In this document: positions 9,517-20,123 of the stretch, piece by piece | Numbering within the stretch: the first letter of the stretch is position 1 | How the letters are laid out: each line of letters starts with the position of its first letter | NCBI RefSeq assembly: GCF_009707705.1 | Contig: NZ_WLYX01000001.1 | Span: 2,418,001 to 2,482,000 of the forward strand | Length of the DNA: 64,000 bases | Reading direction: 5' to 3' | DNA from: Paludibacterium denitrificans | Lineage (GTDB): Bacteria > Pseudomonadota > Gammaproteobacteria > Burkholderiales > Chromobacteriaceae | Made by a program: the position numbers and the translations under genes | The notes under the pieces: model-generated | Database searches by the model: none | Told to the model about the DNA's origin: nothing | The model's input: only the letters and a program-made list of their open reading frames with translations

Positions 9517-10362
9517 ATGTCTGTTGGCCATTACGAAAATTTCCCGGTTGGGTCCATCCCGGTACCGCGGCGTTTGCGGCGGGCGGTGCATGCCATCTAT
9601 CACTTTGCCCGGTATGCCGACGATGTGGCCGATGAGGGCGAGCAGCGCCCGGAAGAAAGGTTGGCCGAACTGGCGCGGCTCGAGGCGGAGCTGGACTGCA
9701 TCAAGCGTGGTGATACGCCCGCCATGCCGATGATGCAGACGCTGGCTCGTGAAATTGCCGCGCACCAGTTGCCGCTGCAACCGTTTTACGATTTGCTGTC
9801 GGCGTTTCGGCAGGATGTCACCAAAACGCGTTATGCCTCGTTTGCCGAAGTGATGGATTACTGCCGCCGTTCGGCCAACCCTGTCGGGCGGCTGATACTG
9901 GCGCTGTACGGTGTGCATGACACGCGCCATCTCGCCATGGCTGACGGCATTTGTAGCGCACTGCAATTGATCAACTTTCTGCAGGATGTGGCGATCGACT
10001 GGAAAAAAGACCGGGTCTATCTGCCGCAGGATGATCTGGAGCGTTTCCGTATCCGCGAAGCACAGATCGCCAATGGCGATAGCAGCGGCCTGTGGCGCCC
10101 GATGATGGCCAAACAGATCGAGCGCACGCGCAAGATGCTGCAGGCCGGTGCCCCGCTGGGCAAAGTGCTGAAAGGCCGGTTGGGGCTGGAGTTGCGGCTG
10201 ATCATTCTGGGCGGTGATCGCATCCTGAAAAAACTGCACGACAGTGGTGGTGACGTGTTCCATCACCGCCCGGTGCTGACCTGGAAAGACTGGTTGTACA
10301 TGCTGTGGCGTGCACTGCGGCCCAATGGCCGTCGCACGGAACGATCCTGTCACACTTGTTGA
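9517..10362 (+). CDS. hpnC: Squalene/phytoene synthase family protein HpnC
   Basis: Hydroxysqualene synthase of the bacterial HpnCDE route, which turns presqualene diphosphate into hydroxysqualene for hopanoids. The aspartate-rich motifs are present: ARYADDVADEGE in the first third and INFLQDVAIDWKKDR in the second. 281 residues, usual for HpnC. The last dozen residues (RTERSCHTC) are Cys-rich and unusual; a late frameshift near 10345 is possible. hpnD follows 25 bases downstream, so hpnC-hpnD-hpnE form one operon. No squalene-hopene cyclase is in the window. Confidence 0.88.
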   Translation: MSVGHYENFPVGSIPVPRRLRRAVHAIYHFARYADDVADEGEQRPEERLAELARLEAELDCIKRGDTPAMPMMQTLAREIAAHQLPLQPFYDLLSAFRQDVTKTRYASFAEVMDYCRRSANPVGRLILALYGVHDTRHLAMADGICSALQLINFLQDVAIDWKKDRVYLPQDDLERFRIREAQIANGDSSGLWRPMMAKQIERTRKMLQAGAPLGKVLKGRLGLELRLIILGGDRILKKLHDSGGDVFHHRPVLTWKDWLYMLWRALRPNGRRTERSCHTC

Positions 10363-10387
10363 TCGACACTGAATGAGGGAGAGGCGT

Positions 10388-11233
10388 GTGACGCCTGACG
10401 AGTATTGCCAAGACAAGGCCGCCCGTAGCGGCTCCAGTTTCTACTACAGCTTTCGCTTCTTGCCGGAGAAGCGGCGGCTGGCCATCACCGCGTTGTACGC
10501 CTTCTGCCGCGAAGTGGATGATGTGGTGGACGAAACACACGATGAAGGCGTGGCACGCACCAGCCTGGCCTGGTGGCGTGGTCAGGTCGAGCGCCTGTAC
10601 GGCGGGGTGCCGGAGCATCCGGTGTTGCAGGCGTTGCAGCCGCATGTCGAACCGCTGGGGCTGCCCAAGGCTGACTTGCTGGCCATCATCGATGGCATGG
10701 AAATGGACCTGACCTATGCCCGCTACGACAGCTTTGACGACTTGCGCCAGTATTGTCATCGCGTCGCTTCGGCGTGGTGGGGCAACTGGCCGCGCGGATT
10801 TTCGGTTATCAGGATGCAGCCACGCTGGATTACGCCGAAGAACTGGGACTGGCGTTCCAGCTGACCAACATCATCCGTGACGTAGGCGAAGATGCCCGGC
10901 GCGGCCGTATCTATCTGCCGATGCAGGAGTTGCAGCGTTTCAATGTTCCGGCTGCCGATATCTTGCAGTATCGCGAAACTGAAGCGTTTAGCCAGTTGAT
11001 GGTGTTCCAGATTGAACGGGCGCATCAACATTACCGCGCGGCGTGGGACAAACTCCCGGCAGTGGACCGCAAGACCCAACGACCGGGCCTGCTGATGGCA
11101 GCGATTTATCGCGCCACGCTGGATGAGATCAAGCTGGATGGCCCGGCCAAGGTGCTGAACCAGCATTTGTCACTGACGCCACTGCGCAAGCTGTGGCTGG
11201 CCCGAAGACCGGACCTTTGGCTATCGGCCATAA
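10388..11233 (+). CDS. hpnD: Presqualene diphosphate synthase HpnD (frameshifted)
   Basis: Condenses two farnesyl diphosphates to presqualene diphosphate. Motifs: FCREVDDVVDE and IRDVGEDARRGRIYLP, with GSSFYYSFRFLP near the start. GTG 10388 (VTPDEYCQDK) is preferred because GGGAGAGG precedes it and it matches the family start. The frame is lost at about 10774, where one G seems missing (VASGVVGQLAARIFGY expected), and again around 11200. The expected stop would be TAA 11231-11233, overlapping the start of hpnE. The exact end is uncertain. Confidence 0.82.
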
Positions 11234-12511
11234 CGCCGCAGCGGCGCGTCCGCGTGTTGCCATTGTCGGTGCCGGATGGGCCGGTCTGGCGGCAGCGGTG
11301 GAACTGGCGCCGCGCGCGGATGTCACCTTGTTTGAAGCTGGTCGCGTCGCCGGTGGCCGGGCGCGTGCGCTGGGTGATGGTTCCGGGCTGGATAATGGCC
11401 AGCACATCCTGATCGGCGCCTATGCGGAATGTCTGCGGCTGATGCGCACCGTCGGCCTTGAGCCTGACAGCGTGTTACGGCGTGAGCCAATGAACTGGAT
11501 ACGGCTGGGCGGCTTGCAACTGCGCTGTCCGTCGCTACCCGCACCGTGGCACGTGGCTCTTGGTCTGCTCATGGCCAAGGGATTGTCCATCGGCAGCAAG
11601 CTGCGTTTGGCTTGGGCCTTGCAGAAACTGCGCTGGCAGGGCTGGAGGTTGGCCGAAGACCTGCCGGTGCTTGGCTGGTTGCAGCAGCAACGGCAATCAC
11701 CCGTACTGATTGAGGAGTTCTGGCGGCCGCTGGTGTTGTCGGCGCTCAATACCCCGCCGGAGCGTGCTTCGATGCAGGTCTTGGCCACGGTGTTGCGCGA
11801 CAGTCTGGGCGCCAAACGCGCGGCCAGTGATTTGTTGTTGCCCAAGGTCGATCTGAGCACGCTGTTTCCGAACGCGGCGCTGGCCTGGTTGCAAGCACAG
11901 GGCGTGGCCGGCGGCCGGGCGGGCGGGTGAGGGCGCTTCAGGCGACGGAGCAGGGCGCCGTGGTGGAAGGCGAGGCGTTTGATGCCGTCATTGTGGCGGT
12001 GGCCCCCTATCATCTGCCCCACGTGCTGCCAGAAAGCCCGCTGGTAAGCAGGCTTCAGTCATTGCATTACTGGCCGATATACACCGTATACCTGCAGTTC
12101 GGCCAACCCGTGTCATTGCCGCAAGCAATGACCGGTTTGCGTGGCGGTACGGCCGACTGGCTGTTTGACCGCGCCGCGCTGACCGGCGAGAGCGGCTTGG
12201 TGGCTGCCGTGTTGAGCGCGCCATCAGGGCTGGAGGGTATCGACCAGCAGGGGCTGGTGCGGCGGGTGCTGGTTGACGTGCGGCGTCTGGTGCCGCAGGT
12301 GGCCGAACCGCTGTCATGGCGCGTGGTGGTGGAAAAACGCGCCACCTTTGCTGCTGAGGTGGGCCGCTGGTGTCCGCCACTGCGTGCTGCGGGACCGGGC
12401 TGCTATCTGGCCGGTGACTGGCTGATGCCGGATTACCCGGCGACGCTGGAGGGCGCGGTGAGAAGCGGTGTGGCCGCTGCCCGTGCTTTGTTGGCCGATT
12501 ATCAGTCATGA
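11193..12511 (+). CDS. hpnE: Hydroxysqualene dehydroxylase HpnE (one frameshift)
   Basis: FAD-dependent amine-oxidase-fold enzyme that reduces hydroxysqualene to squalene, the last step of HpnCDE. The dinucleotide-binding motif VAIVGAGWAGLAAAVEL and the FAD region GGRARALGDGSGLDNGQH are near the N-terminus; the C-terminal CYLAGDWLMPDYPATLEGAV is the second FAD contact. The start is uncertain: GTG 11193 inside hpnD is the best option. The frame slips at about 11925, in a GC-rich stretch after an intact GCCGGC (11907-11912). Repaired length is about 438 residues. Confidence 0.85.
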
Positions 12512-12658
12512 ATTTGCGCGCAAGACTTGCTCCGTGTCAGCCATCGTTCGATCAAGGCTCGAAAAGAGGCGGCACAACGTGTACATTCCGTGGTTTACCG
12601 GTCATGCCGTAGCGGCTGGCCGGGACGTTGCTCATTGCCTTAAGCAGAAGACATCAAG

Positions 12659-13413
12659 ATGAAGACAAGCTTTGCCAAAGATTGCCGGCCGGTCGCGTGA
12701 TTCTGGTCACCGGCGCCACGCAGGGGATAGGACGAGAAGTTGCGTTGAACTTTGCCCAACACGGCGCCACCGTCGTGCTGCTGGCGCGTAGCGTCAAGGG
12801 GCTGGAAAAGGTTTATGACGAAATTCTGGCGCTTGGCGGGCCGGAGTAAGCGGCGATTCCGCTGGATTTGCTCAGTGCGGCAGAAAACGAATTCAATAAT
12901 CTGGCGTTCCAGATCAAGCGTGAAGTGGGACGACTGGATGGCATCGTGCATTGCGCGTCACATTTTTATGCGCTGTCTCCGCTGTCAAGCCAGACGGTGG
13001 AAGAATGGATGGACCAGTACCGTATCAATACGGTGGCGCCGTTTGCGCTCACCCGCGCCTGCTTGCCGTTGTTGGCCGAATCGCCGGATGCGTCGGTACT
13101 GTTTGTCGGTGAAACCCATGGCCTGCATCCCACGCCGTACTGGGGCGGTTTTGGCGCCTCCAAGGCTGGTTTGAGCTATCTGACGCAGGTGGCGGCCAAT
13201 GAGTGGGATGTGTGCCCGAATCTGCGCGTCAACCTGCTGGTGCCGGGTCCGGTCAACTCGCCGCAACGCAATCGGACCCACCCGGGCGAAGACAAGAGCG
13301 AACGCGCCAATATTTCTGCGCTGATGCCGTATTTCCTGCATTGGCTCAGTGCCGATAGTCAGGGGCAAACTGGGCAGATTATCGAGCTGGATTTACGCCC
13401 CAAGCTGGGGTAA
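12659..13413 (+). CDS. YciK-type short-chain dehydrogenase (premature stop and frameshift)
   Basis: SDR-family NAD(P)-dependent oxidoreductase. The glycine-rich cofactor motif VTGATQGIGREVA and the active-site Tyr-x3-Lys appear (PYWGGFGASKAG, with Tyr replaced in register by the W/G segment typical of the YciK group), followed by NLLVPGPVNSPQRN. An in-frame TAA at 12847-12849 breaks the protein exactly where relatives read Gly-Pro-Glu-Pro-Ala-Ala: GCCGGC appears as GTAAGC. A one-base slip near 12685 separates the likely ATG 12659 (MKTSFAKD) from the body. Function of the YciK group is not established. Confidence 0.8.
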
Positions 13414-13431
13414 CAACACGGGGATACAGGC

Positions 13432-13971
13432 ATGAAGCTACTCTTCCTGCTGCCGCTGGTGCTGGTGCTGTCCGGGTGCAACTGGTTCAACACGGTAACC
13501 GGGTTGTCCAAGGAGTCCAACAAAGCCATCGGAGCGGCCTGTCGGCAAACCGGCCGTTCGCTGGAAGAGTGCTATTTGCTCAACCCGGATGCGGATAAGG
13601 CGTCTATCTACGCGGGCTGGCGCGAAATGCATGAGTACATGGCCAAGAACAAGCTGGATACCATGCCGCCACCTGCGCCGTTGACGCCGAGTTCGGCTCC
13701 CGCGGCCAAGTCGGCTCCGGCTTCGGCACCCGCCGTCAAGGACAAAACCAGCGAGGCCAAACCGTTATCCAGCGAAGAAGCCGACCGGCAAGCGAAGAAC
13801 GATCCGGAGGTTGAAGCGGTGCTCTCTGCCATTCGCAAGCAGAATGCCCCGCCGCCAGCCAAAAAGAACTCCGGTGACGCCGACCAGAAACGGCTACTCA
13901 ACATCATTCAGCAGCTCAATCAACAAGATGCCAAAAAAGGTTCGCCAGCCCCCTCCGGCTCGCAAAGCTGA
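13432..13971 (+). CDS. Predicted lipoprotein of unknown function
   Basis: Secreted lipoprotein: hydrophobic leader LLFLLPLVLVLSGC with a lipobox Cys at about residue 17. A short conserved-looking domain (ACRQTGRSLEECYLLNPDADKASIYAGWREMHEYM) is followed by a low-complexity Pro/Ala/Ser/Lys linker (about residues 75-110) and a charged C-terminus. 179 residues, intact. It lies between the SDR gene and radA. The linker suggests it spans toward peptidoglycan or a partner; the function is unknown. Confidence 0.7.
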   Translation: MKLLFLLPLVLVLSGCNWFNTVTGLSKESNKAIGAACRQTGRSLEECYLLNPDADKASIYAGWREMHEYMAKNKLDTMPPPAPLTPSSAPAAKSAPASAPAVKDKTSEAKPLSSEEADRQAKNDPEVEAVLSAIRKQNAPPPAKKNSGDADQKRLLNIIQQLNQQDAKKGSPAPSGSQS

Positions 13972-13994
13972 TCTGGCATCTTTCATCTTTTCTG

Positions 13995-15352
13995 ATGGCC
14001 AAAACCAAAACTATTTATTCCTGTACCGAATGTGGCGGGCAACTGCCCAAATGGCAGGGGCAGTGCCCGCATTGCCGGGCGTGGAACACATTGGTGGAAT
14101 CGGTGCAGACACCGGCTTCGGCCAACCCGCGCTTTCAGGCCTGGGCCTCCAACGCCGCGCCGGTACAGCTGTTATCCGAGGTGCAGACTGAAGAAACGCC
14201 ACGCGACCCGTCCGGTATCGATGAACTGGACCGGGTGCTGGGCGGTGGCATCGTGCGCGGCGCGGTCATCCTGATTGGCGGCGACCCGGGCATTGGCAAA
14301 TCCACCCTGTTGCTGCAGGCGCTGTCCAGCATCGGCCAGCAGCGCAAGGTGCTGTACGTGTCGGGCGAAGAGTCGCCCCAGCAGATTGCCCTGCGTGCTT
14401 CGCGTCTGACCGTCGACCCATCGCGAGTGCGCCTGTTGGCCGAAATCCGTCTGGAAGCCATTCTGGAAACCCTCAAGCACGAGGCACCGGACGTGGCGGT
14501 GATCGACTCGATCCAGACCTTGTATACCGATCAGGTGACGTCGGCGCCGGGCTCAGTCTCGCAAGTGCGCGAATGTGCGGCCCAACTGACGCGCATGGCC
14601 AAGCAGACGGGCACCACCATTTTGCTGGTGGGCCATGTCACCAAGGAAGGCTCACTGGCTGGCCCGCGCGTGCTGGAGCATATGGTCGATACCGTGCTGT
14701 ATTTCGAAGGCGATTCCCATTCCAGCTTCCGCATGATTCGCGCCATCAAGAACCGTTTTGGCGCCGTCAACGAACTGGGCGTCTTTGCCATGACTGAGCG
14801 CGGGCTGAAGGGCGTTTCCAATCCTTCGGCCATCTTCCTGTCGTCCTATCGCGACGATGTTTCCGGCTCCTGTGTGCTGGTCACGCAGGAGGGCACACGG
14901 CCTTTACTGGTGGAAATTCAGGCGTTGGTAGATGACGCACACGGTTTCCAGCCCAAGCGTTTGGCCGTCGGGCTGGAGCAGAACCGGCTCGCCATGCTGC
15001 TGGCGGTACTGCACCGGCATGGCGGCGTGGCCTGTTTCGATCAGGATGTGTTTCTCAATGCTGTTGGTGGCGTCAAGATTAGCGTAGCGCGGCCGATCTG
15101 GCGGTGATTCTGGCCATGGTGTCGTCGCTGCGTAACCAGCCATTGCCCGACAAGCTGGTGGTGTTTGGCGAAGTGGGGCTGGCTGGCGAAGTCCGCCCGG
15201 TGGCGCGTGGGCAGGAACGGCTGCGTGAAGCAGCCAAGCTGGGCTTTACCCGTGCCATCGTGCCAGCCGCCAACCTGCCACGGCAGCCGATTGACGGATT
15301 GCAGGTGATCGCGGTGGAGCGTCTGGATCAGGCTGTCGATTACTGTCGTTAG
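13995..15352 (+). CDS. radA: DNA repair protein RadA (one frameshift)
   Basis: RecA-like helicase that promotes branch migration in recombination and natural transformation. Domains in order: N-terminal C4 zinc finger (CTECGGQLPKWQGQCPHC), ATPase with GGDPGIGKST, the RadA-specific KNRFG motif, and a C-terminal Lon-protease-like domain (VFGEVGLAGEVRPV). The frame breaks near 15085: relatives read Glu-Pro-Ala-Ala-Asp-Leu-Ala, which needs GAGCCGGCGGCC, and the text shows GTAGCGCGGCC. Repaired length is about 453 residues. RadA is needed for chromosomal transformation in several species, which fits the uptake-sequence hypothesis, but it is also a housekeeping gene. Confidence 0.92.
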
Positions 15353-15378
15353 TATCTGGGGAGGGCGCCCGATGAAGC

Positions 15379-15406
15379 AAGGCTTACCAATGTCTTAAGC
15401 CTTTTT
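15379..15406 (+). terminator. Terminator after radA
   Basis: AAGGCTTA and TAAGCCTT form a hairpin around CCAATGTCT and are followed by TTTTTG. Confidence 0.7.
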
Positions 15407-15415
15407 GTTGTCAGC

Positions 15416-15759
15416 TCAGTGTGCTGCGCTGGTTTGGCTGCGGGCCGGACAGTGCTGGCAGTCGCCACAGGGAAGCCCGGCAATTTGCAGCGACTGGGTC
15501 AGCGCGCAAACCGAGCGGCGGCAGGCGATAAAACGGATGTTGTGCTCTGCAGCCAACGCCCGGCAATGGCGCATCACGTTGTGACCGAGAAAGTCGGTAA
15601 ACAGGATCAGCAGTTCGGTACCGGCTTAAGAAGCTTGTCCAGCTTGCGCTGATGAGCGCTGTGACGGCCACTGAGATGACGGTGGATGGTGATGCCAAAC
15701 GTATTGAGTACGTTGGGGATATTGCCCAACGTATCGGCGCCAACCAGCATGGCTTTCAT
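15416..15759 (-). CDS. DUF2325 protein (one frameshift)
   Basis: Small protein of about 113 residues after repair. It starts MKAMLVGADTLGNIPNVL and continues HRHLSGRHSAHQRKLDKL; a second frame gives ELLILFTDFLGHNVMRHC and IRFIACRRSVCALTQSL, the typical DUF2325 pattern. The C-terminus holds a Cys cluster (CGDCQHCPA). The join lies at about 15620-15631, where CTTAAGC interrupts an expected Ala-Gly. A near-consensus Fur site lies just upstream. A role in iron or metal stress is inferred from that site and the cysteines; the biochemical function of the family is unknown. Confidence 0.72.
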
Positions 15760-15782
15760 GATGACTCCCGTGAATTATTTTT

Positions 15783-15806
15783 GTAAATGATATTCATTAT
15801 CATTTT
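15783..15806 (-). promoter_or_regulatory. Fur box upstream of the DUF2325 gene
   Basis: AATGATATTCATTATCATT closely matches the 19-bp Fur consensus GATAATGATAATCATTATC and lies 24-47 bases upstream of the DUF2325 ATG, where it would block transcription when iron is plentiful. Confidence 0.75.
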
Positions 15807-15895
15807 ATCGGTCAATCATTACATAGCCGTCACGCCAGCCAGAGGTCGGATTAAACCCTACAGGCAGGCGAGTTGGCCGAAACGGCTAATCCCAC

Positions 15896-17566
15896 TCAGA
15901 GTTGTTTGCTGGAGCGCCAGATCGACCAGATCAGCCACAAGCTATTGATAAACGCCACCATGAAGCCGAGAAAACCGAAAAACGGCAGGCCAAACAGCTT
16001 GGGGGGCATTGACCGTCATTACGATGGACGAGCCGATGATCAGGCAACCCGTGACGATACCCATGGTCAGCCGGTTGGCGCTGCGGTCCAGCTGACGGCC
16101 GAAGCTGTCCAGCCGTTGCATGTCGAGGTTGATGCGGAATTTGCCCTGACGGATATCCTTGGACAGCCGGATCAGATCGCGCGGCAGGCAATCATGCCAA
16201 TGCCTTCCGCCAGCGTTTGCCGCCCACGTTTGAGCAGGGTAGCGGGGCGATAGCGTTCGGTGATCAACTGGCGCACAAACGGCCCGATATGCTCGACCAG
16301 CTGGAATTCCGGGTTGAGCTGGCGCCCCAGCCCCTCCAGCGTGATCAGCGCCTTGAACAGCATGGCGAGGTCGGAAGGCAATACGATGCCGTGGTCGCGG
16401 ATCAGCGCCATGATGTCGATGATCAGCTGACTGATGTTGAGGTTCTTGAGAGGGATGTGCTCGTACTGGAACATGAACTCGCTGATATCGTAGGCAAAGC
16501 GCTGTTCGTCGACCGGCGTGCTGCCCGTCCAGCCGATCAGTACATCCATCATGGCGCCTTCGTCGCGATTGGACAGTGCGGCTAGCAAGTCGACAATTTC
16601 ATCGCGCCGCGCATGGCTGATGCGGCCGACCATGCCGAAATCGATGAAGGCGATGCGTTGTTTCGGCAAGAAAAAACGTTGCCGGGGTGCGGGTCGGCAT
16701 GGAAAAAGCCGTTGATCAGGATCATCTTGAGCACGGCGTCAGCGCCATGGTTGGCGAGCGCAACACTGTCCAGCCCACTTTCGGCCAACTTGTCGAGCTG
16801 GCTGGCGGGAATGCCGTCGATGTAGTCCTGCACGTTGATCGCCGGGTTGGTGTAGTCCCAGTAAACGCGCGGCACGACTACGGTTGGATCATCGGCAAAG
16901 TCGCGGGCAAAACGCTCCATGTTGTGCGCTTCTACCGCCAGATCAAGCTCGCGTTTGAGCGAGCGGGCAAACTGGCTGACGATCTCTGTTGGCTGGAAGC
17001 GGCGGGCATCGGGGAACTCCAGTTCGATCAACCCTGCCAGATAACTCAGAATGCGCAGATCGGCATCCACTTTTTCCACGATGCCGGGACGGCGCAGTTT
17101 GACGGCGACAGGGGTGCCATCCTGCAACACGGCGCGGTGGACTTGCGCGATGGAGGCAGAGCCCACCGGCGTGGCTTCAAAACTCTGGAAGATGGCGTCC
17201 GGTGCGGCGCCGAGGGCTTTCTGGATCAGGGGGGCACGGCCGCCGGTGGAATGGGCGGTACCGTGCTTTGCAGTTTTTCGAATTCGGTAATCCAGTCGGG
17301 CGGGAACATGTCCACCCGGGTGGAGAGAATCTGCCCCAGCTTGATGAAGGTCGGCCCCAGCTCTTCAAAAGCCAGACGCACGCGTACCGGTGTGGCGAGG
17401 CGTCGGGGTCGGGCAGCTGCAGGTTGAGCCAGCGCCCGGCTTTTTCCATGGCACGCGGCAGATTCAGCCGCTGGGCAAATTCGCCCAGCCCGTGGCGCAC
17501 CAGGATGGTGGTGATTTCTTTCAGGCGCGGCAGGTCGCGCATGGCAACGAGGGTTTCTCTTAGCAT
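15896..17566 (-). CDS. ubiB: UbiB/ABC1-type kinase-like protein (several frameshifts)
   Basis: Atypical protein-kinase-like ATPase of the UbiB/AarF family, needed for aerobic ubiquinone synthesis. Recognisable pieces: GPTFIKLGQ (third frame), [28 protein letters not shown] (Ala-rich nucleotide loop and Lys), [12 protein letters not shown] (catalytic HADPHPGN) and AFIDFGMVG (DFG). The C-terminus carries two membrane segments ([18 protein letters not shown] and [18 protein letters not shown]). Frame breaks lie at about 17405, 17235, 16675 (a T run), 16195 and 16010. Repaired length is about 555 residues. Family relatives of unknown role exist, so the symbol is probable, not certain. Confidence 0.8.
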
Positions 17567-17626
17567 GAGGTTTTGTCTGTCCCGGTTGGCTTTACACTAC
17601 CGGTCCCGTCCGATAGAGTTCGGCCT

Positions 17627-18532
17627 ATGAAATTGCAACTCCGCTTATTAGCCTTGGTGCTGTCTGCCTTTATGGTATTGGCGTATGCCGCACCAGAGAA
17701 AGCCCCGCAAGAAGGGCGTCCCGCAGCGGAAGCTTCGGAAGATCCGATCTCCAAGTATGCCTCTCCCGGTGAGGATGCAGTGGGCGATGTGCTTTTGCAA
17801 GCCATGAGCTTGCTGGGCGTCGCTTACCGTTTTGGTGGCAACTCGCCGGATAATGGCCTCGATTGCAGCGGTTTTGTCCGTTACGTGTTCCAGAAATCGT
17901 TGCGGGTCAACCTGCCGCGTACGGCGGCGGAGATGGCGCACGTCGGTAAGGCCGTGGCGCGCAGTGAACTGGCGCCGGGCGATATTGTCTTCTTCAATAC
18001 CCGTGGTTTTGCCTATTCCCATGTCGGTTTGTATATGGGTAACGGCAAATTCATTCATTCGCCCCGTACCGGCAAGAATGTCGAAGTGGCGAACATGAAC
18101 CAGAGCTATTGGGTGTCACGTTTCAATGGCGCGCGTCGGGTGAATCGCACGACGGCGGCGCTGGCGTCGGCGGCACCAGCAACGGCTCCGGTGGCAGGGT
18201 TGGCCGAAAAACGTCCGGCGGCGGCGCAGGTTAAGGCTGTTATTCCGGCTTAAGCAAACCGGCGGCGGATGCCGTGGTGGTGAAATGCCGCAAAGGGCGT
18301 AAATGCAAGCAGCCCGCCGTGGTCGAAGCGGTGGCCGCTGCGTCAAGCAGTGAAATGCCGTAAGGGCCGCAAGTGCAAGGCGGTGGCTGCCGAAACGGCC
18401 GCAGCGGCCGAGCCGACTGCTGCCAAGTGCCGCAAGGGACGTAAATGTAAAGCCGCTGCGGATAGCCCGGCGCCAGAGAGTACGACGGCGGATAAGCCGG
18501 GTAAAAAGACGCGGGCCAAGCACGGCCAGTAA
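17627..18532 (+). CDS. NlpC/P60 (C40) cell-wall hydrolase with Cys/Lys-rich repeat tail
   Basis: Secreted peptidoglycan endopeptidase. After a signal peptide (VLSAFMVLAYA-APEK), the C40 domain spans about residues 55-170: catalytic Cys in GLDCSGFVRYVF, His in YSHVGLYMGNGKF, and third polar residue in the FIHSPRTGKNVEV region. The frame stops at 18251 with GCTTAAGC (18248-18255) exactly where an Ala-Gly GCCGGC would continue the frame. Repaired there and at 18342 (GTCAAGC for GCCGGC), the protein gains about 95 residues with three copies of Lys-Cys-Arg-Lys-Gly-Arg-Lys-Cys-Lys in Ala-rich linkers, ending KKTRAKHGQ. If the TAA is real, the enzyme ends at residue 208. Confidence 0.8.
18283..18451 (+). 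repeat. Three copies of a KCRKGRKCK-coding repeat
   Basis: 27-base units at 18283-18309, 18353-18379 and 18425-18451, each encoding Lys-Cys-Arg-Lys-Gly-Arg-Lys-Cys-Lys. Synonymous differences between the copies (CGC/CGT, AAA/AAG, GGC/GGA) show that selection kept the peptide and not the DNA. Spacers are Ala/Val/Glu-rich. Confidence 0.85.
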
Positions 18533-18601
18533 GCGGCGCACAGCAGTAGCAAAAGAAAAAGGCAGCACACTGATTGCAGGTGTTGTCGTGATGCCTTGCC
18601 G

Positions 18602-18630
18602 ATGCCCGCGCGAGCGGGCATTGCGTTTTG
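18602..18630 (+). terminator. Terminator after the NlpC/P60 gene
   Basis: TGCCCGC / GCGGGCA stem with a GCGA loop followed by TTGCGTTTTG. Confidence 0.65.
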
Positions 18631-18646
18631 TAGGAACCGATGGAGT

Positions 18647-18865
18647 ATGGCAGTGAATATAGAGATTCCGGTGTGGCGCGATCCGCAGGGTAATGTGGTG
18701 GCCTGCGTGGAAAAACTGAAAGTGATGCAGGAGAACCTGGAGGAGATCTCGCAGATGGCTCAGGACGCGCTGGAAGATGCGGTACTGATGGGCTGCGATG
18801 AACATCAGGTGCGTGATTTCCTGGTCCGGCTGATGCAAAGCCTGCAAAACCCTTACCAATCCTGA
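18647..18865 (+). CDS. Small conserved-looking protein of unknown function
   Basis: 72-residue soluble protein ([27 protein letters not shown]) with an acidic helical middle ([21 protein letters not shown]) and a helical end ([16 protein letters not shown]). No signal peptide or membrane segment. ATG 18647 was chosen because TGGAG sits close upstream and the upstream extension overlaps a terminator hairpin. It lies 14 bases before the lolC/E gene and may be co-transcribed with it. Function not recognised. Confidence 0.6.
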   Translation: MAVNIEIPVWRDPQGNVVACVEKLKVMQENLEEISQMAQDALEDAVLMGCDEHQVRDFLVRLMQSLQNPYQS

Positions 18866-18879
18866 AAGGCGGCCGCTTC

Positions 18880-20123
18880 ATGCAATGGCCTTTTGAAGTC
18901 CTGATCGGGCTGCGTTACCTGCGCGCCAAACGCCGCAATGGCTTCATTTCGTTTATTTCGCTGATTTCCATGCTGGGCATCGGGCTGGGTGTGGCCGCGC
19001 TGATCATCGTGCTGTCGGTGATGAACGGCTTTCAGAAGGAAATTCGCGGTCGCATCCTGAGCGTGGCCTCGCATCTGGAAATCAGCAGTTACGACAACAG
19101 GTTGGCCGAATGGCCGAAGGTGGCGCAGCTGGCGTCTCACCAACCGCATGTGCTGGCGACCGCGCCGTTCGTCAACGAGCAGGGGCTGTTCTCGGCCTAT
19201 GGCAATGTGCGCGGCGGCTTGGTGCGCGGTATTGATCCGGCGCTGGAAGACAAAGTGGTGGATGTGGGCCGTCACATGGTGGTCGGGCGATTGGACAGCC
19301 TGAAACCGGGTGAATTTGGCATTCTGCTGGGCGTTGATCTGGCGCGTCAGCTGAGTGTGGCGCGCGGCGACAAGGTGACGCTGTTTACACCGCAGGGAAC
19401 GGTGACGCCCGCCTACATGATTCCGCGCTACAAGCAGTTTACCGTGGTCGGTTTGTTCAAGGTTGGCATGTATGAATACGACGCCTCGTTGGCGATGATC
19501 CATCTGCGCGACGCTCAGGTGCTGACCCGGTTGGGTAACGACGTCAGCGGCGTGCGTCTGAAGCTGGATGATCCGCTGCTGGCCCCGCAAGTGAAAGAGG
19601 ACTTACGTGGCAAGCTGTCGCAGGCCGCACAGGTGACCGACTGGACCGATACCAATGCCAACTACTTCCGCGCGGTACAGATCGAAAAACGCATGATGAC
19701 CATCATCCTGACCCTGATTGTGGCGGTGGCGGCGTTCAATCTGGTTTCCACGCTGGTGATGGTAGTGACCGACAAGCAGGCGGATATCGCGATTCTGCGT
19801 ACGCTCGGCGCCGCGCCGGGCAGCATCATGAAGATATTCATGATTCAGGGCGCGGTGGCTGGTGTGCTGGGGACGCTTGGCGGCGTGCTGGGTGGCGTGG
19901 CGGTGGCGTTCAATCTGGATGTGATCGTGCCGTTTATCGAGCGCCTGCTGGGGACCAAACTGTTATCCAGCGAGGTGTACATGATCGACTATCTGCCATC
20001 CGATGTGCAGTGGGGCGATGTGATCACCATTACCGTGATTTCGCTGCTGCTGGCGTTGGTGGCCACCTTGTATCCGAGCTGGCGCGCCTCGCGTACCCAG
20101 CGGAGGCGTTGCGTTATGAATAA
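18880..20123 (+). CDS. lolE: Lipoprotein-releasing system permease LolC/LolE
   Basis: Inner-membrane subunit that extracts outer-membrane lipoproteins and passes them to LolA. The N-terminus ([36 protein letters not shown]) has the first membrane helix; the periplasmic domain follows, then three C-terminal helices ([58 protein letters not shown]). Expected ending is [11 protein letters not shown] then TAA 20121-20123; a four-base loss at about 20098 (AGCCGGCGGAG read as AGCGGAG) runs it into lolD. About 415 residues. One permease gene suggests a LolF-like homodimer system, so C versus E cannot be decided. Confidence 0.87.
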
